A DNA stretch of 64,000 nt from Paracrocinitomix sp040880585 (GTDB taxonomy: Bacteria; Bacteroidota; Bacteroidia; Flavobacteriales_D; Crocinitomicaceae), in contig JBBDID010000035.1 in the NCBI GenBank assembly GCA_040880585.1, positions 124,001 through 188,000 of the forward strand, written 5' to 3'. Shown piece by piece: positions 41,353 to 49,795 of the stretch. Below the pieces are notes generated by a model. That model worked only from the letters and a program-made list of their open reading frames with translations, did not search any database and had not been told where the DNA came from. The position numbers and the translations under genes are program-made. Position 1 is the stretch's first letter, and each line of letters starts with the position of its first letter.

Positions 41353-42336
41353 ATGAAAGATCTAATCGCAGGAATCAACTCACAAATAAATAAAGCTATC
41401 AGCATTGCTGAAGCCGCAAAATTTAAAACGCCAGGCAAAAAAATTGACCATATTTTACTGTGTGGTTTAGGGGGTTCAGGGATTGGTGGATCGATCGTTT
41501 CTCAATTATTAAAAAGCGAATTAAACGTTCCATTTATTTTAGTGAACGATTACAATGTTCCGGCATTTGTTAGTGAAAACACTTTGCTGATCGCATCATC
41601 TTATTCAGGAAATACAGAAGAAACCATTGCCGCTGTTGAAGAAGGGCAGAAGAAGGGGGCAGAAATATGTGTGGTTACATCCGGCGGTAAACTGGCTGAG
41701 ATGGCAAAAGCGAATGGCTGGAATTATGCGATAGTGCCCGGTGGCGAACAACCCAGGGCCATGTTGGCGTATTCCATTATCCAACAATTGTATATGCTAC
41801 ACCGGTATGGTTTGACAAATGACAAGCACATCAAAGCGTTGAAAGACGTTCCGAACTTATTGGATAAACACGAAACTGCGATTAGAGAAGAGGCCATGAT
41901 CCTGGCAAAAAAATTACCAAACCACATTCCGATCATCTATGCAGATTCTGCTTTTGGAGGTGTGGCGACTCGCTTCAAGCAGCAGATCAATGAGAACAGT
42001 AAAGAGTTGTGTTGGACGCACGTGCTGCCTGAAATGACTCACAATGAATTGGTCGGTTGGGCTGGAGGAAAACCAACAATGGCACCTATTTACCTGGCAA
42101 CTGATTATGATCATCCGAGAACTACAGAGCGCTGGAAAATTTCAAAAGAAGTTATCTCAAAATATACGCGAAACATCTCCGAAATACACGCAAAAGGCGA
42201 TTCAAGAATTGCGCAGGTGTTTTACTTAATCCACCTTACAGATTGGGTTTCTCTTTACTTATCAGAGCTGAAAAAGGTTGATCCTGTAGAAGTTGAAGTA
42301 ATTAGTTATCTGAAAAGTGAAATGGCGAAACGGTAA
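41353..42336 (+). CDS. Bifunctional phosphoglucose/phosphomannose isomerase (SIS domain)
   Basis: A 327-residue SIS-domain protein with the glycine-rich opening LLCGLGGSGIGGSIVSQLL and SSYSGNTEET, both typical of the archaeal/Bacteroidota PGI/PMI family (TIGR02128, PF10432 C terminus). The C-terminal half has LPEMTHNELVGW, with the His and Glu residues used in aldose-ketose isomerisation. It would interconvert glucose 6-phosphate, mannose 6-phosphate and fructose 6-phosphate. Convergent with the peroxidase gene, the two ends lying in an inverted repeat. Confidence 0.9.
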   Translation: MKDLIAGINSQINKAISIAEAAKFKTPGKKIDHILLCGLGGSGIGGSIVSQLLKSELNVPFILVNDYNVPAFVSENTLLIASSYSGNTEETIAAVEEGQKKGAEICVVTSGGKLAEMAKANGWNYAIVPGGEQPRAMLAYSIIQQLYMLHRYGLTNDKHIKALKDVPNLLDKHETAIREEAMILAKKLPNHIPIIYADSAFGGVATRFKQQINENSKELCWTHVLPEMTHNELVGWAGGKPTMAPIYLATDYDHPRTTERWKISKEVISKYTRNISEIHAKGDSRIAQVFYLIHLTDWVSLYLSELKKVDPVEVEVISYLKSEMAKR

Positions 42337-42419
42337 AATCAATTAGCAACTAATAATTATCAATGTTCAATTACATGTTAATTGATAATTGCAAATTGAA
42401 CATTGTCAATTGATTTTAC
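42333..42419. repeat. Inverted repeat whose arms contain both convergent stop codons
   Basis: GTAAAATCAATT (42333-42344) pairs with AATTGATTTTAC (42408-42419). Inside, TCAATGTTCAATT and AATTGAACATTG form a further stem, as do AATTATCAA and TTGATAATT. The isomerase stop (42334-42336) and the peroxidase stop (42416-42418) lie in the outer arms. Probably a bidirectional terminator built from an intergenic repeat. Confidence 0.8.
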
Positions 42420-43516
42420 CACGGATCTTGATAGGCCGGATTATCCACAATTGAACTATCAGTTAGCGACAACAAAAACCATTTCAAAGCTGTTTGCTCT
42501 TCTAGTGTCAACTGTACACCGCCCTGATCCACACTTTTCATTAAGGGGTCGATTGTTGGAGAATCTTGCAAACCGAAACTGTAGTGTTGAATCACCTCAT
42601 TCAGGGTTTTGAATCGTCCGTCATGCATATAAGGAGCAGTAAAGGCTAAATTTCTTAAAGTGGGGGTTTTGAACTTACCATTATCTGAAGGATTTCCGGT
42701 GATATCCCCCAGGCCGTTATCAGAAAATGAAGCGTCTAAACCATTGTTATGATAAATATTATCTGTCCAAAGTGGATTGTATTGATCGCCGTGACAATGA
42801 AAGCAATCGCCTTTTGTTTCATCCATAAACAAGGCAAATCCCTGATAAGCTAACAATTCTTTATCCTCAGACCAGCCAGAACTTCCAGTAGCAAAATTAT
42901 TAGCGAGAAACTTATCAAAGGGAGAGTTTCCAACAATAATTGTTCGCTCAAATTGCGCAATGGCTTTAGCAACTAAAACTGAATCGATTTGATCTGTTCC
43001 AAATGCGCGCTCAAACAAAAAAGGATATTGTGGGTCTGCCTGAAGTTTTGCCATGACATTGGGCCAGGTATCGTGCATTTCAATGGGGTTTGTAACCGGC
43101 TCTAAGGCTTGATTTTCCAAAGAATTTGCCCTACCATCCCAAAACAAACCGTCCTTCATCCAGGCGGCGTTGATAATTGGCATAGCGTTTCTGTTTCCTT
43201 GTAAGCCATCAATGCCTGTGCTAAACGGAGTTGTATCAGAAAGAGAAGCTGAAACCAGGTGACAGCTTGCGCAAGACTGGGTATTGTCTCCCGACAATTG
43301 CGTGTCATAAAACAACATTCTTCCAAGTTCAACTCCTTCTTCAGTTGTTGGGTTATCTATCGGCTCTTCAATAGGCGGCAAGTATTTTGAAAATAATTCA
43401 GGATACTCAAACGAGTAAGAGGATGTTCCCTCCGAAATAGGCTTAACATCCTTTCTACAAGAAACTAAAAGGATAACAAACAATAGTAATGAAAGATAAA
43501 CAGTAGCTTTTCCCAT
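42416..43516 (-). CDS. Di-haem cytochrome c peroxidase (lipoprotein)
   Basis: With the ATG at 43516 the protein has 366 residues and starts with a lipoprotein signal (ATVYLSLLLFVILLVSC, lipobox LVSC). An upstream ATG at 43570 is less likely. Two c-type haem motifs are present, CASCH and CFHCH, plus APYMHDGRFKTL near the C terminus, as in the MauG/bacterial CcP family that reduces hydrogen peroxide in the periplasm. It is expected to be anchored by its lipid on the outer membrane. Divergent from lipB. Confidence 0.92.
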   Translation of the reverse strand: MGKATVYLSLLLFVILLVSCRKDVKPISEGTSSYSFEYPELFSKYLPPIEEPIDNPTTEEGVELGRMLFYDTQLSGDNTQSCASCHLVSASLSDTTPFSTGIDGLQGNRNAMPIINAAWMKDGLFWDGRANSLENQALEPVTNPIEMHDTWPNVMAKLQADPQYPFLFERAFGTDQIDSVLVAKAIAQFERTIIVGNSPFDKFLANNFATGSSGWSEDKELLAYQGFALFMDETKGDCFHCHGDQYNPLWTDNIYHNNGLDASFSDNGLGDITGNPSDNGKFKTPTLRNLAFTAPYMHDGRFKTLNEVIQHYSFGLQDSPTIDPLMKSVDQGGVQLTLEEQTALKWFLLSLTDSSIVDNPAYQDPW

Positions 43517-43521
43517 CCCCA

Positions 43522-43529
43522 CAAAAATA
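43522..43529 (-). promoter_or_regulatory. -7 box for the peroxidase gene
   Basis: Minus-strand TATTTTTG matches TAnnTTTG, 5 bases before the ATG at 43516, in favour of that start. Confidence 0.55.
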
Positions 43530-43594
43530 CGTAAATAGTAAGACTTACGTTTGTAACTTAGATATTTCAACGTAAAGAAACCTTACATTATTGC

Positions 43595-43602
43595 TATTTT
43601 TG
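43595..43602 (+). promoter_or_regulatory. -7 box for lipB
   Basis: TATTTTTG matches TAnnTTTG and ends 9 bases before the lipB ATG. Confidence 0.55.
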
Positions 43603-43611
43603 TAAGCAGAA

Positions 43612-44316
43612 ATGAAAAAAGTGTACCGCATAAATAAAGGGCTGATTGACTACAAGCAATGTTGGGATTTTCAGGAGACGCTATTTAAAGAGACAATCGA
43701 TAAAAAGATTGTCCTGCGAGATGGCAAGGAAAAAGGAGCAACAAAAAACCACCTTATTTTTTGTGAGCACCCACACGTTTATACACTTGGAAAAAGTGGC
43801 AAAGCAGAGAACTTGCTGATTACTGAAGCACTGCTTGAAAAGTATAACGCCAGTTTTTATAAGATCAATCGCGGAGGAGACATTACTTACCATGGGCCGG
43901 GTCAATTGGTGATGTATCCGATATTTGACCTCGATCACTTCTTTACTGACATCCACAAGTATATGCGCTTTTTAGAAGAAGCGATAATACTCACCCTGGC
44001 AGAGTTTGGAATAAAAGGAGGAAGGGTAGAAGGGATGACCGGCGTGTGGATTGAAGGAGGAACTCCCACAGAACGAAAGATCTGTGCCATGGGCGTAAAA
44101 AGCTCAAGATGGGTGACCATGCACGGAATAGCACTGAACGTAAATACAGACCTGGCTTATTTTAATCATATCGTTCCTTGTGGAATATCCGATAAATCCG
44201 TAACTTCCATTAAGAAAGAATTAGGGCAGGAAGTTCCGATAAAAGAAGTTCAAAAAGCACTGGAAGAAAATATGGCCAATATTTTTGATTTTGACTACAT
44301 TTCACCAAATGATTAA
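43612..44316 (+). CDS. lipB: Lipoyl(octanoyl) transferase
   Basis: A 234-residue LipB family enzyme that moves octanoyl from acyl carrier protein to lipoyl domains of 2-oxoacid dehydrogenases and the glycine cleavage system. Signature RGGDITYHGPGQLVMYP at about residues 87-103. Catalytic Lys 163 lies in GVKSSRWVTMHG and the acyl Cys 190 in VPCGI. The enzyme is cytoplasmic. A serine hydrolase gene follows after 12 bases and is probably co-transcribed. Confidence 0.95.
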   Translation: MKKVYRINKGLIDYKQCWDFQETLFKETIDKKIVLRDGKEKGATKNHLIFCEHPHVYTLGKSGKAENLLITEALLEKYNASFYKINRGGDITYHGPGQLVMYPIFDLDHFFTDIHKYMRFLEEAIILTLAEFGIKGGRVEGMTGVWIEGGTPTERKICAMGVKSSRWVTMHGIALNVNTDLAYFNHIVPCGISDKSVTSIKKELGQEVPIKEVQKALEENMANIFDFDYISPND

Positions 44317-44328
44317 ATAACACATCTA

Positions 44329-45546
44329 ATGAAGGGCGTAAAAAAAATATTGAAGGGGCTTGCTTTCTTCATTTTATTCTTATTGATTGTCGCTAATCTG
44401 GCGATTATTTTTACCGGACGATATTACATCTATAAGGGAGTTGCTTCTACTTATCTTCGTGGTCACATACGCCCCTATATCTATGACTTAGATGTGTTTG
44501 AAAAAAGGAGAGTGGAGCCGGGAACACCTCAGCCTTGGGTAGACTCTCCGTATTTTGTAAAAATTTCATTGACAACTGAAGAAAGAGAACGAATGGAGTC
44601 TTTAGATCCCGCATCTTTTTTAGTTGCCTGGGGAGACACAGTGATTTATGAGGGATACTGGAATGAGCATGATGTCAATCGAACCAGCAACTCATTTTCT
44701 ATGGCAAAATCGGTTGTTTCCATTTTATTGGGAATCGCTTTGGATGAGGGAAAAATTAAATCGCTGCATGAACCACTTGCTAATTATTTGCCAGAGTTTA
44801 ATGATGAGAAAAAAGACATTACGATTTACCACCTTTTAACTATGAGTTCAGGATTATCCTGGAGTGAAAGCTACATTCACCCTTTTTGTGATGTGGCAGA
44901 GCTGTATTACGACACAGACGCCAGAGACCTTTCTATGAATCGCCGTGAAATTGTGGAGGAACCGGGTAAAATTTTTAAATACCGAAGTGGAGACACACAA
45001 GTATTGGTCTATTTATTAGAAAAAGTTAACGGGAAAAACATTTCTGAATTGGCAGCAGAAAAACTATGGAAACCTATGGGGGCAGAAAGTGAAGCCTGGT
45101 GGAGCCTTACCGGGGATGAAAACAGCCCCGAAAAAGGATTTTGCTGTCTATATGCTACCACAAGAGACTTTGCTCGTTTGGGAAAACTGGTAAATAATCG
45201 CGGCAACTGGAACGGAAAACAATTGGTGAGCAAGCAATATATGGAGGAGTTTTGCACGCTGGCTCCACTCAAAAAAGCCAATGGAAAACCCAATAACTGC
45301 TATGGTTATCACAATTGGATTTTTACCGGAATGCCTTATGAGGTTACCTATTTTAGAGGAATGTCAGGACAGTACATCATCTCAATACCGTCTAAAAACT
45401 TGGTGATTGTGAGAACCGGAAATGGAACAGAAGGAAATGTAGTGGATACCCCCGAAGCAGACAACGCCTTTGAAAACCACTATGCAGAACTTCCTTTTTA
45501 CATTGAAACAGGGGTTCGCTTACTGGAAGAACACCGCAACTTTTAA
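44329..45546 (+). CDS. Serine hydrolase of the beta-lactamase class C / PBP4* family
   Basis: A 405-residue protein with one N-terminal transmembrane helix (about 9-30). The catalytic S-x-x-K motif is S124-MA-K127 (SFSMAKS). The usual Y-x-N is replaced by Y218-R-S220 (KYRSGD). The domain continues to KNLVIVRTGNG. Family members include esterases, carboxypeptidases and peptidases; substrate cannot be inferred. The membrane helix places the catalytic part outside the cytoplasm. It follows lipB by 12 bases. Confidence 0.85.
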   Translation: MKGVKKILKGLAFFILFLLIVANLAIIFTGRYYIYKGVASTYLRGHIRPYIYDLDVFEKRRVEPGTPQPWVDSPYFVKISLTTEERERMESLDPASFLVAWGDTVIYEGYWNEHDVNRTSNSFSMAKSVVSILLGIALDEGKIKSLHEPLANYLPEFNDEKKDITIYHLLTMSSGLSWSESYIHPFCDVAELYYDTDARDLSMNRREIVEEPGKIFKYRSGDTQVLVYLLEKVNGKNISELAAEKLWKPMGAESEAWWSLTGDENSPEKGFCCLYATTRDFARLGKLVNNRGNWNGKQLVSKQYMEEFCTLAPLKKANGKPNNCYGYHNWIFTGMPYEVTYFRGMSGQYIISIPSKNLVIVRTGNGTEGNVVDTPEADNAFENHYAELPFYIETGVRLLEEHRNF

Positions 45547-45671
45547 AGAGCGGAACAGATTTTATGGAAAAACCGAGAAAATGAACGCTTCAGACGTAGG
45601 GAATCCATCAATCGCCACACTAGCCTTTCTGATCGGGGGATGAAAATCAAATAACTTCACTTTACTGCCTT

Positions 45672-45688
45672 TAGTTTTGTTAATTTTG
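45672..45688 (+). promoter_or_regulatory. Two candidate -7 boxes upstream of the 45697 gene
   Basis: TAGTTTTG (45672-45679) and TAATTTTG (45681-45688) both match TAnnTTTG, the second ending 8 bases before the ATG. Confidence 0.5.
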
Positions 45689-45696
45689 TGATTTAG

Positions 45697-46107
45697 ATGA
45701 GAGAAGACATCAACATACCTAAAGTAGAAGACATTTCTGTAGCCGTTGTAAAAGAGTGGAATGAAGAAAAAACACAAAAGGTACATTATGTGTATTTGAT
45801 CAACCAAAAAAAAGAGCAGATAGAAAACACCTTGGTGACCAGTAAAGGCTATGGTGAAAACAAAATGACCGGGCAGAAAGTAAATACTTCAGTACTCCGT
45901 CACTTTATCGGAGATGTTGAGGGAAAAGGCTATGCAAAAATAGAACCGATCATTGAAGAGGTTTTTGGTCTGAACAACGAATACTGGGTTTCCTTTTTTC
46001 AGGGGGGACAGATGTACGATAAAAAATTCATCTTCTTAGCCGAGACAATCACAGAAGAGAACATGGTCACGGTTCCTGTTCTTAAGAAAAAGGGAGTGTT
46101 GATATAA
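45697..46107 (+). CDS. Conserved small protein of unknown function
   Basis: A 136-residue soluble protein, beta-rich in pattern: INIPKVEDISVAVVKEWNEE, VYLINQKKEQIENTLVTSKGY, KTNTSVLRHFIG-like motif and NNEYWVSFFQGGQMYDKKFIF. From memory it resembles a conserved Bacteroidota family that is sometimes mislabelled as a tRNA synthetase subunit; no catalytic motif is visible. No signal peptide. Single gene, with a probable terminator 85 bp after it. Confidence 0.7.
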   Translation: MREDINIPKVEDISVAVVKEWNEEKTQKVHYVYLINQKKEQIENTLVTSKGYGENKMTGQKVNTSVLRHFIGDVEGKGYAKIEPIIEEVFGLNNEYWVSFFQGGQMYDKKFIFLAETITEENMVTVPVLKKKGVLI

Positions 46108-46192
46108 TAAAGCACGGATAAGAGATTTCATTGATTAATGGTTGTCAAATATCATAACCTATTCTGCGTATTCCGGGGAACAGAAAAGTAAA

Positions 46193-46226
46193 GCCTCCCG
46201 CAGACCCATCAGCGAGGCATTCTTTT
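46193..46226. terminator. Possible terminator downstream of the 45697 gene
   Basis: GCCTCCCGC (46193-46201) pairs with GCGAGGC (46212-46218) with one bulged base, followed by TCTTTT. Weak but in a sensible place. Confidence 0.4.
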
Positions 46227-46303
46227 CAAGAACAGAAAATGCATCTACCAATGAATAAATCATTCTGTTTAATTTTATTAAATTCACCTTAAAATCACTA
46301 GTT

Positions 46304-47023
46304 ATGCGTTTACAAAAAGTTGATCTTGAAAAAATCTTATTCCTTGACATTGAAACTGTCCCGCAAGTGTATAATTTTAGTGAGTTGGATGAAAAAACAG
46401 CCCAACTTTATCTGGATAAAAACAGATACATACAAGAACGGGATGGCTTGAGCAATGATGAAATTTATGAAAAAGCCGGAGTATTTGCTGAATTTGGCAA
46501 AATCGTTTGTATTTCTTGTGGTTTAGTGCAGGATAAATCCACCGGCAATGAAATTCGCTTAAAATCTTTTTACGGGGATGACGAAAAACAACTATTGCAA
46601 GATTTTGCAGAAATGCTCAATACACATTATAATACCCCCAGTCATGCTATGTGCGGTCACAATGCAAAAGAATTTGACTTCCCCTATATCGCCAGAAGAA
46701 TGCTGATCAACGGCATTGATTTACCAGAAGCGCTGGATATTGCCGGCAAAAAGCCCTGGGAAATCAATCATCTCGACACCATGGAGCTGTGGAAGTTTGG
46801 GGATTATAAACACTACACCTCTTTGAGCTTGCTTTGTCAGATATTTAATATACCCACACCAAAAGACGATATTTCAGGTGCTGATGTGGCAAAGGTATAC
46901 TATGAAGAAAAGGATCTGGAACGAATAGTTGCTTATTGCCACAAAGATGTAGTTGCTTTAATTCAGTTATTTTTACGCTTTAGAAATGAACCCCTGGTAA
47001 GGGAAGAGAATATTAATTTGTGA
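46304..47023 (+). CDS. Predicted PolB-like 3'-5' exonuclease (PF10108 type)
   Basis: A 239-residue protein of the DnaQ-like exonuclease superfamily. The ExoI motif is D15-I-E17 in LFLDIETVP. The ExoII region is MCGHNAKEFDFPYIARR, and the ExoIII motif with catalytic Asp is YCHKDVVAL near residue 223. This set fits DNA_pol_B_exo2, a stand-alone exonuclease family common in Bacteroidota. The lipoprotein gene begins inside its stop codon (GTGA overlap). Confidence 0.88.
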   Translation: MRLQKVDLEKILFLDIETVPQVYNFSELDEKTAQLYLDKNRYIQERDGLSNDEIYEKAGVFAEFGKIVCISCGLVQDKSTGNEIRLKSFYGDDEKQLLQDFAEMLNTHYNTPSHAMCGHNAKEFDFPYIARRMLINGIDLPEALDIAGKKPWEINHLDTMELWKFGDYKHYTSLSLLCQIFNIPTPKDDISGADVAKVYYEEKDLERIVAYCHKDVVALIQLFLRFRNEPLVREENINL

Positions 47024-47517
47024 TAAAAAAGACCGCATTTTTATTGTTTATCGGATGTATAATTGGACTTTCCTCTTGCGGAGAAGACAAGAAAACCAAA
47101 TATGAAGAGCGTCCGCAAACAGGAATAGAATCACATTTTGTCTATTTTCCCCTACAACAATTTGAATCCATTTACCTTAATCAGGAACTTTCAGAAGCAG
47201 AAGAATACCTTACCACTAGGGGATACCTTAAAACGGATACGCAGCTGCGTCACTACAAAAATCCACAAGAAAAAATTGAAGTGGTACTTTCAGGCAAGGA
47301 AAAAACCACGGCAATTAAGCTGTTTTTCCTGGATTCGGCAGATATAGATGAAGAAAAACGCCTCAAAGAATTGCTCGGCCTTCAGGCAATCGAACAAACA
47401 ACATCTCCGGAATTTTCGTATTATAGATTTAAAACAGGGCTTGCTAATTTTAGTGTCAGTTTATTTGCTCAGGCAGATTTATTGCGATTGAATATCGAAC
47501 TAAAAGAAGCGCATTAA
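47020..47517 (+). CDS. Small lipoprotein of unknown function
   Basis: A 165-residue protein with a GTG start overlapping the previous stop by 4 bases. The lipoprotein signal IKKTAFLLFIGCIIGLSSC has lipobox LSSC at about residues 17-20. The mature part is charged and beta/alpha mixed, with no recognised domain. It is co-translated with the exonuclease. Confidence 0.75.
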   Translation: MIKKTAFLLFIGCIIGLSSCGEDKKTKYEERPQTGIESHFVYFPLQQFESIYLNQELSEAEEYLTTRGYLKTDTQLRHYKNPQEKIEVVLSGKEKTTAIKLFFLDSADIDEEKRLKELLGLQAIEQTTSPEFSYYRFKTGLANFSVSLFAQADLLRLNIELKEAH

Positions 47518-47545
47518 TTGCTTTTATACAAAACAACTGTAGACT

Positions 47546-48064
47546 ATGGCACTTATCAAATCGTGTAGAAATAAGAAACCCATTTACCCGGCATCCTGTT
47601 GGTTTGCTGAAAATGCCACCCTTGTTGGAGATGTAGAAATGGGAGAAAATTGTAGTGTTTGGTTCAATGCCGTCATCCGGGGAGATGTAAACTCAATCCG
47701 TTTGGGTGATAATGTGAATATTCAGGATGGAGCAGTGCTGCACTGTACCTATGAAAAAACGAAAACCATTTTAGGAGATAACGTTTCGGTGGGGCACAAT
47801 GCCCTGGTACATGGCTGTACGGTGGGTAATAATGTGTTGATCGGAATGGGGGCGATTGTTATGGATAACTGCGTAATTGAAGACAACTGCATTATAGCTG
47901 CCGGAGCTGTGCTGTTAGAAGGCACTAAAGTTGAATCAGGCTCAATTTACGCTGGCGTACCAGCCAAAAAAGTGAAAGACCTTAGTCCGGAAATGTTTAA
48001 GGGAGAAGTGCAGCGAATTGCAAAGAATTATCGCATGTATGCCGGCTGGTTTGAAGAAGAATAG
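47546..48064 (+). CDS. Gamma carbonic anhydrase family protein (left-handed beta-helix)
   Basis: A 172-residue protein made of hexapeptide repeats ([LIV]-G-x-x-x-x) forming a left-handed beta helix, with a C-terminal alpha helix. Putative zinc His residues are H66, H84 and H89 in AVLHC, SVGHN and LVHGC, the arrangement of the gamma carbonic anhydrase/YrdA group. Enzymatic activity cannot be assured from sequence; many YrdA-like proteins are untested. The gene lies 28 bases after the lipoprotein, suggesting one operon from 46304. Confidence 0.92.
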   Translation: MALIKSCRNKKPIYPASCWFAENATLVGDVEMGENCSVWFNAVIRGDVNSIRLGDNVNIQDGAVLHCTYEKTKTILGDNVSVGHNALVHGCTVGNNVLIGMGAIVMDNCVIEDNCIIAAGAVLLEGTKVESGSIYAGVPAKKVKDLSPEMFKGEVQRIAKNYRMYAGWFEEE

Positions 48065-48175
48065 CCTTGTTATTTTAACGATTTAGTGGAAAAGAGTTCG
48101 TGAGGACTCACCTTGAGTTGTCAAAAAAACAAGAATCTGAAATAATAAGACACTAAACAAAAGGATTTAACGTTC

Positions 48176-48183
48176 AAGGAGGT
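48176..48183 (+). promoter_or_regulatory. Strong Shine-Dalgarno site for the Kelch gene
   Basis: AAGGAGGT lies 5 bases before the ATG. This is a near-perfect site, unusual in Bacteroidota where start codons usually lack one. Confidence 0.8.
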
Positions 48184-48188
48184 AGCGT

Positions 48189-49355
48189 ATGAAAGTTTTG
48201 TTGTTAGTGATTTTTGGGCTCATTTCTTTTTTTGTGACAGCACAAACCTTTGGCTGGGATAGCAATGTCTATCTACCCGGTTTAGGACGGGATGATGCAG
48301 TTTGTTTTACCGTCAACAAGGTAGTATATGTCGGTACCGGAAACCATTCAGGATTTTCAGAGAGCAATACATTTTACGGATACGATACCCGCACAGGCAA
48401 CTGGGTGGATGTAACATCTTTTCCGGGAATACCAAGGCAATATGCTACCGTTGCCGTTGTGGGCTCATTTGCTTATTTAATTGGGGGGTTGGATCAAAAT
48501 TTGAATCCGTCAAAAGAGGTGTGGCAATTTGACCCTTCAGAAAACAGCTGGATCCAACTGGACGATTTTCCGGCAGCAGCAAGATGGCAGGCGGTTGCTT
48601 TTGTTTGTAATGATCAACTGTACTATGGAACGGGGCGCAATTGGGAATATTCTTTTAATGACTTCTGGCAATTTAATCCCAAAAATCAGCAGTGGAAACA
48701 ACTGGCGGACGTTCCCATTTTACCGCGGCATGAAGCCGTTGGATTTGCACTTTATGAAGAAGGATACATTGGTCTGGGGCGTGATTGTACCTGGGTGTTG
48801 CAGGACGATTTCTGGAAGTATCAACCGACAACCAATAGCTGGGAATTTGAAACCTTTTTTCCTGCCGGCGAGCGTTTTTATGCAACGGCAGCCGCAATGA
48901 ACGGATGGGCATTTATAGGAACAGGGGAAGATGCGGGGGGTGTCATCAAAAAAGATTTTTGGAGATATGACCCTGCCACTGAAGTTTGGGAAGAAATGGA
49001 ACCCTTACCGGAACCGGCGAGAAGGGGTGTGGCGGCGTGTACAGTCCCATTTCACGGGATTTACCTGGCTTGCGGATTGAGCGATTCTTTTGACCGATTG
49101 ACTGAAGTTTCCAGATATACGTATCGTCATGAGCAAAACAGTACCATAGAAGTTCTATATCATGATCAGGAAAAAAAAGTCTATATCTCCAACTTTCCCC
49201 ACTTTTCTACCGTGAGAATTTTAAATATGAATGGGCAGCTGATTTACGAAGGAGGGCAAGAAACGGATCACCTTTCAGTCAACACCTCGCTTTGGAAAAA
49301 AGCCGTTTATATTGTTTGGGTAAATCAAGAGGCGGTAAAGTTTATGGTCAGATAA
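48189..49355 (+). CDS. Secreted Kelch-repeat protein with T9SS-like C terminus
   Basis: A 388-residue protein with signal peptide (1-19, FVTAQ). About five Kelch repeats span residues 25-300, with patterns such as GNWVDVTSFPG, NSWIQLDDFPAA and WEEMEPLPEPARRG; they would form a beta propeller. The last 75 residues (EVLYHDQEKKVYISNFP, TVRILNMNGQLIYEGG, VYIVWVNQEAVKFMVR) look like a T9SS type A sorting domain. Likely a surface-bound protein of unknown binding partner. Confidence 0.85.
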   Translation: MKVLLLVIFGLISFFVTAQTFGWDSNVYLPGLGRDDAVCFTVNKVVYVGTGNHSGFSESNTFYGYDTRTGNWVDVTSFPGIPRQYATVAVVGSFAYLIGGLDQNLNPSKEVWQFDPSENSWIQLDDFPAAARWQAVAFVCNDQLYYGTGRNWEYSFNDFWQFNPKNQQWKQLADVPILPRHEAVGFALYEEGYIGLGRDCTWVLQDDFWKYQPTTNSWEFETFFPAGERFYATAAAMNGWAFIGTGEDAGGVIKKDFWRYDPATEVWEEMEPLPEPARRGVAACTVPFHGIYLACGLSDSFDRLTEVSRYTYRHEQNSTIEVLYHDQEKKVYISNFPHFSTVRILNMNGQLIYEGGQETDHLSVNTSLWKKAVYIVWVNQEAVKFMVR

Positions 49356-49370
49356 GTGGCCGAACAAATT

Positions 49371-49790
49371 TTAGTGGGCAAATAATTGATTTGAATTCCT
49401 AAATGCTTTAAACTCCAAGGCATTTCCTGATGGGTCTAATAAAAAAAGAGTGGCTTGTTCACCCACCTCTCCTTTAAATCGGATGTAAGGTTCAATGACA
49501 AAATCAACACCAGAGTTTTGAAGCTTTTCTGATAGTTCATGCCATTTTTCCCAGGGTAAAACAACACCATAATGAGGAACAGGAACAGATTTACCATCCA
49601 CCAAATTATGGTGATGATCCGGTTTCATTTCACGCTTCAGGTGTAAGACAAATTGATGACCGTAGAAATTTAAATCCACCCACTCTTCAGAGGCCCGCCC
49701 GACAGAACAGTCAAATAAACGCAGATAAAACGCCCGGGCAATTTCTAAATCATGAACGGGTATAGCGATATGAAAAGGAGGCAATGACAT
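49371..49790 (-). CDS. Glyoxalase/VOC family protein
   Basis: With the ATG at 49790 the protein has 139 residues; the longer frame uses a GTG inside ispG and is unlikely. VOC motifs are FHIAIPVHDLEIARAFYLRLF, WVDLNFYGHQFVLH and the C-terminal FLLDPSGNALEFKAF, with His and Glu metal ligands. Such proteins are dioxygenases, glyoxalases or antibiotic-binding proteins; substrate unknown. It starts 5 bases after the ispG stop, last gene of the metG-led operon. Confidence 0.85.
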   Translation of the reverse strand: MSLPPFHIAIPVHDLEIARAFYLRLFDCSVGRASEEWVDLNFYGHQFVLHLKREMKPDHHHNLVDGKSVPVPHYGVVLPWEKWHELSEKLQNSGVDFVIEPYIRFKGEVGEQATLFLLDPSGNALEFKAFRNSNQLFAH

Positions 49791-49795
49791 AGTAT

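Noticed and set aside
45562..45807. Minus-strand 81-residue hydrophobic frame
   Set aside because: It lies opposite the start of the conserved 45697 gene, which has two good -7 boxes; it is better explained as a shadow.
46159..46350. Minus-strand 63-residue frame upstream of the exonuclease
   Set aside because: Half of it is antisense to the exonuclease start, the rest shows no family resemblance and it has no clear promoter.
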